Assembly (NCBI RefSeq): GCF_040807025.1
Contig: NC_090982.1
Coordinates: 87,731,463 to 87,795,462, forward strand
Source: Struthio camelus
Lineage: Eukaryota > Chordata > Aves > Struthioniformes > Struthionidae
Length of the DNA: 64,000 nt
Direction: 5' to 3'
The stretch's first letter is position 1. Each line of letters begins with the position of its first letter. Of the stretch, positions 1 through 10,800 are shown in pieces. Under the pieces are notes generated by a model. It worked only from the letters and a program-made list of their open reading frames with translations, was not told where the DNA came from and made no database searches. The translations under genes were made by a program, and so were the position numbers.

Positions 1-1519
1 TGAGGAGGTGTAATGAGCCCTGTAAGATGCTGTACATTCAGTCTCTTGGTTTTCAGCAGGAAATTTTGTGCGCAAGACATCAGACCCTTCCCCCCAAGGC
101 ATTAAGTGTTAACATTGGTGTAATAGGCAGTAACAAAACTACAAGCCATAGTCAAATAGCTACTATTAAGAGTAGCCTTTCTTCTGAAAGGGCTGTATCT
201 GCTTTTTGAGCTTACATGAAAGATTTTAATCAGGAAGAACCTTTTAAAGCAACTTCTGTGCCAGTTTTATTGCACTTTAACATGCAGTCATGTGAGGAGT
301 AATGACCTAGTATTTTCATCCCTAAAATGAGACTGCATTGTACAGCTACACAAGAGAAGTCACTCAAATCCTCATCTGGGTTCATGAACTCTTTGGTCAG
401 TAATTGCACAGAAATAGAATACGAGAAACCGAATACGAGTATAAACTACTTTTAAATTGAACTAATTGTCAATGATTAGGTGCAGTCTCTGATCTTCGCA
501 CAAGTTCTACCTCCCAAGATCCATCTGTCAAATCCTCACCTTGTGTTCTGAAAAGTTAGTAGGTAGTGCAGCGTATGTCTATTCCTAAAGAACGTCTTAA
601 AGACATTCACCAAATAACAACAATTTGCTGTCATAGAAGTTTGTTTCTTTCTGCTGTCATAGAAGTTTGTTAGTAACAGGCTCCGTTCTTTTCTTACGGA
701 GAGAGACTGATTGTTCCCTGGTCTGTGACCAGACTGGAAAAGACCAGATCCATTTCTTTACTTTCTGCCCAATTCTAGAGCAGAAGGAAGCTAATTCAGG
801 AAAATTATGATTTGTCTTCAATCTCACCCCAAACCCATCCCAAGAAAGCCTGCAGCAAGATCCAGTGTCTCTTTCCCTTTCGTCTTGCAATCAGTATTGC
901 TTGGACAGAAGAGAGATGCTGGAAATAATGGAAAAACTCCCCCATCGTGAGCTGCAGATCACTATGATATAGTCGTAGTTACAGGGGAGCAGACTTTGTT
1001 CTAACCCTAGAACTACTGTGACCTGTCAGGCAACTTAGTCTTTACATCTCAAGGGAAGTTAAGTAAACCAGCTCAGTTACCTGACTATTCAGGAACTATG
1101 CAAGAGCCTACTCACTTCACAAAACTCTTTGCAGTGCCATAGGCCATCCTGATATCCAAACTGCTTTGTCTGCCTAGACAGAAACAAAAATCAAGTTTTG
1201 GCACCTGCTGCATTCTGTGCTGAAGACACTTTCTTTGCAGTTTCACTTTGACCTCAAAGCAGAACTTTGTAAAGTCATGCTGGCTATTTATTTTTGGCTC
1301 TCTTCTGTCTCAGAGGAAATACACAATTGTACTTCATCTCAGCTGAAAAATCCACAATTGCACCTGAGTTCAGACAGATTTCCTGAGGCAGTGCTCTGGG
1401 CAAAGAGAGTACATTTTGATATATGCCTTTCCCAGCCTTTCCAATCTCTGGCTATGTGAACACTGAAACAGGGGCAGGGATAGTCTTTGCTTACTCTATC
1501 CACAACACAACAAGTTTTC
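1..1519. other. Intergenic sequence downstream of MBD2
   Basis: This AT-rich sequence lies beyond the inferred MBD2 polyadenylation site. The open frames here are short (80 codons or fewer), look like no known protein and lack coding character. I see no RNA gene, transposon or long repeat in it. Confidence 0.6.
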
Positions 1520-1997
1520 AACTGATTGGAATATAATCATTTATTTATCTTTACAGTGATGACAGAAGAATGTACAGGTTCTTTCACCCATAGGTATAAA
1601 AATCTGTTTATTTACACTGAGTCACAATAGTCTTTAACTGGGAAATCATTCTGTTCTCCTGATCCATCCTTACCAAAAACCACAGGAAAAACAAATATTT
1701 AGTACAGGCAATATAATTCCAGTAGGTTTGCAACCTGGCATCAAAAGCTCAGCTTTAGATTAAGGGTAATGTTCAATACTTAAAAAAGGACTTTAAGTCA
1801 TAGGACACAAAATAAAGTTGCTTTTCAAATAAGATATATACATCAAAAATAGGAGTCTAAAAAAGGCATTGGTTTTAATGCTATTAGAAAGCTATATAAA
1901 TGTGCATGGGTCCATTTCTTCTTATAACGAAAGACCGAAGGAGAAAGTGCCTCTGGCTTTTAGAAATTTCCTCCTGGGACAAGTCAGTTAAAAGTAC
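1520..1997 (-). other. MBD2: MBD2 exon 7, 3'UTR-only terminal exon
   Basis: A classic acceptor (TTTCTTTCTCTTTTACAG, AG at 1999-1998) is followed by about 475 nt ending near an AATAAA. Several blocks match the human MBD2 3'UTR as I remember it: CCAATGCC(T)nAG, GATGTATATATCT, GCTGAGCTTTTGATGCCAGG, TTTCCCAGTTAAAGA, and AAATAAATGATTATATTC at the end. The deep conservation suggests regulatory use in the mRNA, such as miRNA or RNA-binding-protein sites. No coding potential is seen on the minus strand. Confidence 0.85.
1540..1545 (-). terminator. MBD2: MBD2 polyadenylation signal AATAAA
   Basis: AATAAA on the minus strand (TTTATT at 1540-1545) lies within AAATAAATGATTATATTCC. Cleavage is expected about 15-25 nt further down, near 1520. 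A second AATAAA at about 1607-1612 is an alternative, slightly earlier signal. Confidence 0.75.
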
Positions 1998-3766
1998 CTG
2001 TAAAAGAGAAAGAAATTACCTCTTTTGCAAAAAGTCAAGGCTGATGGTTGAGTCAATTAGAATAACTTTGTTTAAACAATTGTAGTGCTTCAGATCCATG
2101 GTAAGAACATATTATAAGTACTCTGCCAGTGGCTAATAAAAAAATTAATACAATGTAAGTAGCTACTCAATTGTTGAGTCCTACAGATCCCTAGTTACCT
2201 GTTTTTGAACATTACCCACAAACATAACATGCTTTTAACATCTAACCTCTTTCACAATGCACCTTTGTGCATGTTACCCTTGTGCAGTATTTGATTATGC
2301 TCTTAAATCACTTTTTGAACTCCCATATTTTAAATACAGAATACTGTACCTTAAAAAGTTTCTTAATATATGCAGATCACACTAGAAAATTAATCAGTAT
2401 GAAGGAAAAAATATTTGCAGCTTCCAAGCTATTATACATTAAGTAATCCACAAAAATCTTATTCAAGTCTAGAATTAAAGCCATTGAGGGGAAAGGAGTT
2501 CACGGAATAGAGCCAACATATTGGCTATATATATGTAAATAGGTATGAGTTCACAAGTTAATGACACTCAAGGTCTACTAATCAAATTGATTTCTGCAGA
2601 GAACTACAGTAGCAGTACAAAAATAACCACTTCTATAAATAGATTTATGACTCCATTACAAAATAATTATTTCATGCTAAATTAAAAAGTTCAAATCGAC
2701 GGTTTGATCCGAAAATAGCAAGGGTTTGAAATTTCACATCTTAAGTCAATGTTCTTGCCTGACTTTCTTCAAAAACACCAATAATTAGACTTTCACAGGA
2801 GAAATACTCAAAGATTAAAAGTTTATTAGTAAATATCTACAACTTAAAATAATTAAAACATTCCAGTAGCCTGGAAAACGTCACGATTATCAGCCTGTTA
2901 GGTGGACTAAACAACACTGGGAAATAGCTCTCATTACAACATAAAGATCAGATTTCCATTTATGTTGCACCATTACAAAAAGTAATACAAATTACCTGCA
3001 TTAGAAACATGAATATTAAGCAGCCGGTAGGCATATTGTAGATGGATTTTGCTTCTAATTGTAAGAAACAATATACCCTTAAATACGCAACCTAGCGCAC
3101 AATCCAGACAGTGAGCGCAGAAGTAACGCCAGGCTGTAGGGCATGCCAAGGGTTACATTCTTTTTCTAAGGAGAAGCCAAAACACTATGAAATTATCACT
3201 CTTTGTACAATTTTGAAGCAAAATTCATCATAGATTTTGCATCAAATTCTCTTTTCTTTAGTGAGTAGTAGAACTACAGTTAAATGGAGCACAATATGGT
3301 CATACAGAACTGTCCTTCAGCTGTGAAAATAGCTCTAACGATACCTCTGAGGTCTGGTGGTTGTTCCATGAGAAGTGCTATGGCTTCACACACAACCTCC
3401 TTCCACCCTCAGCAGCCCACTATATATGTTCTACCCAGAGGTTCCCTGAGGTTCAAATGCCACAGGTAGCAAGAGTACCCGGCTCTGTGTGGGTGACAGG
3501 CACACACAGAAAGGGCAGTGTAACTTCTGTCTGGAGTCAGAAAAGTACGTCCCAGCAACAGCATGAGCACAGCTGGCTAAGGTATGGACAGCTGCAGTGC
3601 ACGTCAGTAGGCCATGGAGAGCGCACCAGTTTGAATCGATCTGTTTAGCAGCCTTGCTAAAGCAGGTCACAGCTTGGCAACTTCCATCCTATGCCTACAA
3701 AAATTACCACAGCATAGTATTCACAGTTGTACAAAAGTTAATTTCTTTGTATCAGTCAAATGGGAA

Positions 3767-3780
3767 AATATATACATACA

Positions 3781-3815
<35 letters not shown>
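3767..3815. repeat. (TA/CATA)n(CA)n microsatellite
   Basis: The run TATATACATACATACATATA leads into about 13 CA dinucleotides. A second short CA run lies at 3858-3872 after a poly(A) stretch. It is an ordinary simple repeat in MBD2 intron 6. Confidence 0.9.
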
Positions 3816-4340
3816 TTTTCCCTTGTGGATAGCTACTCCAGAACAAAAAAAAAAAACCACACACACACACAAAAAACAAATGAAATCTTTTAAAATTTTA
3901 AAATTGGAGGGCTCAGAGCCAACACAACGATCTCCAGACAGAATTCTTAGTTGTTAAAATTTCTGCTTACTCGTTATGAAAAGGTCTTATCTCAAAGCTC
4001 TGAGCTTTCATAAGTGAGCACTACTAGCTCAATGGAAACAAGAGAATAAATTGTCACTCTTCTGCAGATAATTCTTAAAAAAGGCTTTAAGAAAAGTGCA
4101 TGGCAGATCAACAGATCAATACTGTAAGCAGGGATGAAATGCAAGAAGATACTTTGGAAAATAAATTTGTAGAGGCATTATCCATTTGAAACTAAATACA
4201 GAAGTTTCAGGAACTTGTTTTGTAACTTTATTAAATTAAATTTTGAGGAACAGAAAAATGTTTACCCCAGTAAACCTTAGACTGCTTTACCCTCGTTTCA
4301 CATCAAGTAGTAAACACCAGAAAATATACCTGCTAGGTAG

Positions 4341-4418
4341 CAGGTACCTCTGGAATGGTTTCCAGAGAGTGGGCCTTTCCAGGTACCTCTGGACTGGTTT
4401 CCAGAGAGTGGGCCTTTA
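4341..4418. repeat. 39-bp tandem duplication in MBD2 intron 6
   Basis: Two adjacent copies start at 4341 and 4380. Each reads CAGGTACCTCTGGA, then A or C, then TGGTTTCCAGAGAGTGGGCC. The copies are almost identical, which suggests a recent duplication. Confidence 0.9.
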
Positions 4419-4485
4419 ACCTAAATGATGAAAAATACTATTTTTTTCCCTTCTCCGGTGATCTGTGTAGCATGTTAGGATGTTC

Positions 4486-4508
4486 ATTTGCATGTTGTTC
4501 ATTTGCAT
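4486..4508. promoter_or_regulatory. Two octamer (ATTTGCAT) motifs
   Basis: Perfect ATTTGCAT octamers lie at 4486-4493 and 4501-4508, 15 bp apart, in MBD2 intron 6. ATGCAAAT is the POU/Oct consensus. Binding is an inference; the direct repeat could simply be a small local duplication of TGTTCATTTGCATG. Confidence 0.4.
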
Positions 4509-4693
4509 GGATGTTCATAGATGCAAAGCTGCCTCAGTGATCTGCTGATATACTGCATGTCAGCTAACATATGTGCTGGGAGAAAGCAGGACTGCTTCTG
4601 AACGAGATACTACCGTCCACCTGGTGACTGCTGAGTGACTGCCAGCAGCTGAGATGTATAAGTCTCAGAAGTGCCCCCAGGGATCTGACTTAC

Positions 4694-4834
4694 CTGATTT
4701 CTTTTTATGCTTCATCTCCATTATCCATTTCTACATCTATATCTTTTGTCGTATCAGCTGCTCGTGACAAGATGTCTGCCATTAGTGCTTCCTCCAGTTT
4801 TTTACGCACTTGTTGCACCCGCTCTTCTTGTTTT
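4694..4834 (-). CDS. MBD2: MBD2 exon 6, last coding exon with stop
   Basis: The exon completes Arg227 and encodes residues 228-269. These are the coiled coil KQEERVQQVRKKLEEALMAD and an acidic tail ending DVEMDNGDEA. The TAA stop is at 4707-4705. The exon continues 11 nt past the stop to a strong donor, CAG|GTAAGT (GT at 4693-4692), so a further non-coding exon follows. The stop is far less than 50 nt from this junction, so nonsense-mediated decay is not expected. Confidence 0.95.
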
Positions 4835-7800
4835 CTGAAGGGAGAAAAAAAAGTAAGGGACAGAAATGTCAGTTCTTCAAGTGTATTAGTAGACTAGGCC
4901 CATAATACCTGTATAAATAATGACTCGGGACTGGTTTCTCAACCCTTCCTTTAGCTAAAACCTTTATTTACTAGCTCTGTAATATATTGCCTCTGCACAT
5001 ACACATGCACAAAAAAGGTGCTTGACAGTCACACTGAGAGCACGCTGAGCCAAAAACCTTTCTGCTTCAGCACATATGTTTTACTTTTTCTCAGAATAGA
5101 CAGAAGAATTGAACGTGACACATGATCCTCAACTCCTCTCAGCCTAGACATTTGAAAAGACCAATAAGAAAGTTAACAGAGCAGTATCACACTGGAAAAT
5201 CTTTGTCAGGGTAGGTGTTCTCTTTCTTTTTTGGGGGGAGGGGGACAAAGGCAGAGAGGTTTTAGGGTACATCATTGAAAATCACAGGAGAGTCCCATCA
5301 TTCTGAGCACTACAGAGGATATCTGAGGAAATTTCACTCTTTCCCAGCAAAAGTGCTACACATCAGGAGCCCCCTTACAGAATAGGGAAATACTAAGCAG
5401 GTTTCTAAGCGTGCGGAGAACTAACTACAAGTCCTACAGACTGCGTGCATCAGGGAAGATCCTCAAGGAGTATCACTGTTTGTTTATTTGCTCCTACTTC
5501 ATCCATTCAGTCTTATCCCCGGTCAGTGATGCATTTTAGATAACATCCACTTCTGATGAAACAAACATTTGTTTTCCTGGGGAAAATTAATTGAAAAATC
5601 TTAAATCAGGTACCAATACATAATTAAGATATTTTCACTCAATATTTGGTTTGGAAGGTAAAAATCTAGTTTTGCAAATGTTACTAGAAAACAAGGAGTC
5701 GTCTTCTGATGGTTCCCCAAGAGAATGCAAATTTTGCATCAGAAGGTTGTTTTTTTTTTTTTTTGTCATGTGAAAAACCCACTTGTTCTATCAAGCTAAG
5801 TTTATCAAAAAAGAAAACTTTTAAACAAAGCATATGCTTAAGAATGACTAGAACTTATCAAAAGTAGGCACAGTCTGCACAGGAAAACATATGTTAGAAT
5901 GCTGCAAACTCCCCATGGCTGCTTAGGACGGCAGGACAGATACCAAGAACCTCCTTAGAACAATTGAAGTTATATCCAACATGCTCCAGAGAAGCCAGAA
6001 GCCTCTGAGGAGCCTGTCTCTAAGGCTATTCAAATCTGCAGGTGCAACCACTACCATCCCTGACAAGGATCCCAGCACTCCACAGGTACTTTAGAGAAGG
6101 CTCTCTGCTTACAGAGATAGCAAAAGGAAAAAAAAGAAAACAAGCTGTTAGTTCGAAACAGAACTTGTTTTCTATCTTCCACCTGTTTTCTATCCTTCTT
6201 TTCCATGTACCATATATAGCTGTCTGTCCCAGAGCTCTTAACTTTCAATGGCTAGCGAGTAATCTTTTGAACCCTGGAGTAGAGAACCAATTAATAAAAA
6301 GATGCCTTATTTTTTTCAGAACCTGTGTCACAAAGGAGAAATAAAACAGAGTAGCAAATTCAGTATTTGTTACTGAATGAAAATGATTCTGAGAACATAG
6401 ATAAGACGAATTAAAAAAAAAAAAAAAGTGACACAAAAAGTTGTCACAGTCTTAATTGGTGGAATAGACTGTGAAGTGGTTAAAGATTATGGAAATTATA
6501 CAGTTTAATTACATTTCATTTCCTCCCTTTTTTGGCTTTAGAATTTTGAATTTAAGATACTAGGATCTTTCCGCAATCCACAACCTACAAACTCCATAGG
6601 AACAAGCTTCAGACTACACAGAATATCCATTTAGACCAACAGCCTCCTTCCTAGATTCCCGATGTTTCCTTACCCAGAGCTAATTTAAACTGTGATGATA
6701 AGATATGAACATGTAATGACAGCATTTCATAAAAAGTGGCTGAATGACCAAATTAGGGAAAATTCAGCCCTGGAATATCCTTAAAAAGTTCCCCCCTTTT
6801 GAGTGGCAGGAAAATTCCAATGAAAGAAAACACAGACGGGGCACTTCCCTGCTCTTACAAAGAATGGATCAAGGATGAAATTTAAATGTTCTTTGAACAC
6901 TGTTCTGGTCACGAGGCATTTTCAGTGTACCTCATGGAAAAGTCCTGAAGTAACACACAGCCAATGAAGATACACAAAATAGTCAAGTTTACCTCCCTTT
7001 GTCAAAAAAGTCACAGGGTGCTTTGGCAGCCCTACCCATTCAGTAACCTGAATTAAGTCATGTACAGCTGAGTTGGTCTTCTGCGAGGCTGCTCTCCAGA
7101 CATGCAATCTAACATAAACGTCAGCAGATATCTTATATATCAACTTTGAGGACTCAGGCATGAAACAATCATAAGCTACACCACCTTGTCAGGCTATTTT
7201 ATATGAAACCTTATTTTAAGTAATACTTAACTACGTTGATGAAGTTTTGAAAAATATATGCTGAAGCATAAGCTCAGTTTATCCTAGAGTTTGGAATTGT
7301 TAATCTGATTTGTACCAAGCCCTTTCCTACCATCTCAGACTGGACATGACAACAGTGGTATTTAACTCTCCGCAATACACAGAACTGATAGGCAGTTTCC
7401 TGTATCTCAGACTAGCTTCTGCTATGAAGGGCCCAGGCTTCCCATTTACAGTGTATGCAGTCTTCTCCAGAGAAGGTTGTGCCTCAGTTCGCACTTTGCA
7501 AAGTCAGGAGAGCACATGGATTTCCCGGGTTATCTCATTTTTGAATTGTCAGTGAGCTAGCTGATCTCCCAGGCAGCAATAACCATGAAGTAACTCAAAG
7601 CACTCCCAATCCTGAAGCGTCTGATCTCCTAGCAAACAGATTTTGTAAATATTAAAAACACAGTTCTGTTTATACAAGCAATATTACTTTTAAAGCACGT
7701 GAACTACCAAGAGCAAATGTTTAAGTCCCAACAGCGAAAACACACTGCTAATACAAAAGTGCTCATCTTTAACGCTAAGTAAAACTCTTAACGCTTAGAG

Positions 7801-10800
7801 TATCTCCATTCAATTTGATTAATTTGATTCCTTATGCTAATTCACCACAACGGCAATAAGTAAAACTACTTCAGGCCATTAGGTCAACAGCAATCCTTGC
7901 CGATGTATATTTTTTTTATAGCAAAAACAAAATGGTTAGGAAAAGCAAGCCTGGCAGCCAGCAGCACTGCCAAGGAGGGCAGACAGGCCACTCGCGAGTG
8001 CCTGCCTCCTCTCTGCTGGCTGCTGCGAGAACCACCACCAGAGTGGCTCAGCCAGCAGCACCACAGTCCCGGGCTCTGTGGCTCGCAGGACCTGCGGCTC
8101 TCCGGATCCATGGTTCCCCAGCATCATCCTGGCGATGGAGCTCCCAACATAGCAGTGGCCTGTGGTGCTGCATCTTGTCTCCCCAACTATATTACCTGCT
8201 AATAAACAGGTCACATGCTCTTTGTAGCCTTCCTCCCTGCAAAACACAATCTTCGTCCTTTAGTTTAAGTACTATTGCCTTAGAAAGCAGGTTCAAATTA
8301 AAGACTACTCCTAACATAGAAATCTACAAGCCTCTACTTCCAATTCTGATTATACTTCAAGTAGAAAACTGCTTTATACAACAGGACTGTTTATAGCTTT
8401 CCATTCTTTATTTTCTTGGTACTTAGAATGATTTCTTTGTCAACTGTACTTGCATTCTTCTCAGCATACACAACTAAGCAATGTGTGTGTGCTTTAAAGA
8501 CGTGTAATTGCATACAGTTATGTGGAGTCAAACTGAGATTGTGTAAGCCTCTCCTCTGATTTCTCCATCTATTTCTCTGTACTGTTAAACATATTGAAGA
8601 TCATTCGATTTACTTCCATATGTACCAGCTCTATCCAGTATGTCACCAAAACAAAAAATTGCATATAGCTCTTGTAATAACATTTAGTTGCAGCGGGAAC
8701 ACAAGGGTATCTTTACATTTCGGATTGGTGTCAGATTAGCGGGGAAAAATCCACAGAACCAACTTGTCCCTGTTGGTGCACCAGTTCTTCCTCCCAACAT
8801 GAAAAGACAGAGATAATACCCCTTCCTCCCCACTGTTCCAGAACTTTCAAATATATTATTTTGTGTAGACAGTCTAATTACGAACCACCACCTTAAGTGC
8901 TTATAGTAACATCTACTCTATTTCTATGCAAAACATACTCTGGAGCGTCTCAGCAGCTGAGCATTCTGTGGTACAGATTCCAGAAGTCTTCTGCTAACCA
9001 GATCTGAGCTGCACTGCTGAAAGGAGACTTAATTACTTGTGTGTTGACTGTATTTGCTATATTATATTAAAGTCAGGTTTTTCAGTTTCTGTTAATTTCT
9101 CCCTCCTCCCCTGACCTCTCCAATACATCATTTAAAATAGATCTTTCCCATCTCCTCCGTACCTCTCAGCAGACATTAACCACTGCTAAGACAGCATGCT
9201 CTAAATGGTAGTTACGGAATTTTTCAGATGTCTAGTTAGTGTGCTTTCCTCAAATACTCTGTCTTAAACTGGTCACTAGATCTAGGGTCAGAAAGTTTAT
9301 CTCATAGGTAAGACCGGGAGGAATTATTTAGGTTTTTTCCTCCGCAACACAGTATGGTGTGATCATTTTACCTTGCAAGTTTCTTATTATTGAGGAGAGC
9401 TCAGACTGTGGCAATGTTCTCGATCTCTCATTTTCTTCCTTTGGCACTTTATAGTTCTTGTGGCTTTAGTTTGTCATACTGAAAGGGAGATTTGTACAGG
9501 GTATTGAGGAATATTGTGAGGGACTAAGCTACAGCTGACTAGTTTGGATCAAGGTTCATACAGCTTAAGAAGAGGATGTTCTTAAGCCAATGCCAAACAA
9601 ACTCACAGAGCTTTAAACTCAAATTACTCTCCATTCCTGTCTCATGGTAAATATAACTTGCTTTTGGGCAGATTAACAGATAATTTTTCTTATCCATTAT
9701 TGTGCAGAGCGTGACATTGCCAGACATACTACATAAATTTACTAAAGCATAACAATTAAATAGGTTTAACCGCTTACAAGAAAAAGCAGAAGTCCAATTA
9801 CCAAGCTATTTCAAAAGGGCAATTGTCAAGACAAATGAGAAAGTTCAGGAACAAAACCTACTAACACTAAGCACTCAGCAAAGAACCTAGACTGAGCAAG
9901 AGATAGAGCTGCTGAAAATTAAAAACTGCGATTTTCAGAAAGGACTTATGTGCTTTAGGAAAAGAAATCACCATGAAAACTATAAGCTTTAGAAAATCCC
10001 GCTAAAGAGAGAGACATTTAAAAAGAATAATAGACTAGGCTACGAGGCAGAGCAGAGCTGTAAGTCAAAAATGAATTTCATAATGGATTGAAAAACTTCA
10101 TCCACCTAAGCACAATTACAAAAAATAAAATCCACCTATTCATTATTTTCAAAAGATACCATTACGCAGTTCATCCCAAAGGAGATGAGAGAAACGGATC
10201 AGAGCATTTATCCAATAGAGGCACAAAGGATGTCAAACCTAGCCTTTTACAGAAACAGAGGCAACTCAGTAGTGTGGTTCCAAAGAAGAACATGACTAGA
10301 TGTTGGTCAGGAAAGAAGCTACAAACACAAGCTGCGAGGCAGCAGTCTCAAGATAAATAATCTGACAGATTCTGTTAGCAAGGAATTCCAAAAGCATTCC
10401 TAAGGAGACCAAGAGTTGGATGTAAAGACCACTGGGAACCACACCACACTCATTTTACATACCTACCTTTCACTGGACTAGCATTAAGAAGCCCAGAACT
10501 ACTGAGAAGATACATCTCAGAACCGAAAAAAACAAACAAACAAAAAACAAAAAAAACAGGTGCTTGTTCCTAGTGATAAGGAAATGTGTTTTTTTCCTCA
10601 TCATGCATTTATAGGAGGATATTTAATAAGTTTTCAGGGAATTTGCTGAACCAAAAGAGAACAATTTATGTTTTACTCTCATTATGAAAGAGATTTGCTA
10701 TCGTTGCATGACCAGGAATATTTCTAAGTCAAGCATGACTCAAGCTGAGAGCTATTTTACTAGATGTAAACAGCTGCTAAAATCACCCCTGAGGAATTTA

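Larger units (their letters stand above)
1998..4693 (-). other. MBD2: MBD2 intron 6 (within the 3'UTR)
   Basis: This 2.7 kb AT-rich intron separates the stop-codon exon from the 3'UTR exon. It holds a CA-rich microsatellite near 3.8 kb, a 39-bp tandem duplication at 4341-4418 and two octamer motifs near 4.5 kb, each listed separately. Nothing else is recognised. Confidence 0.75.

Noticed and set aside
7932-8396. 154-codon plus-strand frame in MBD2 intron 5
   Set aside because: The frame is long only because the local segment is GC-rich. There is no recognised protein and no splice support. The DNA segment itself is kept as an anomaly.
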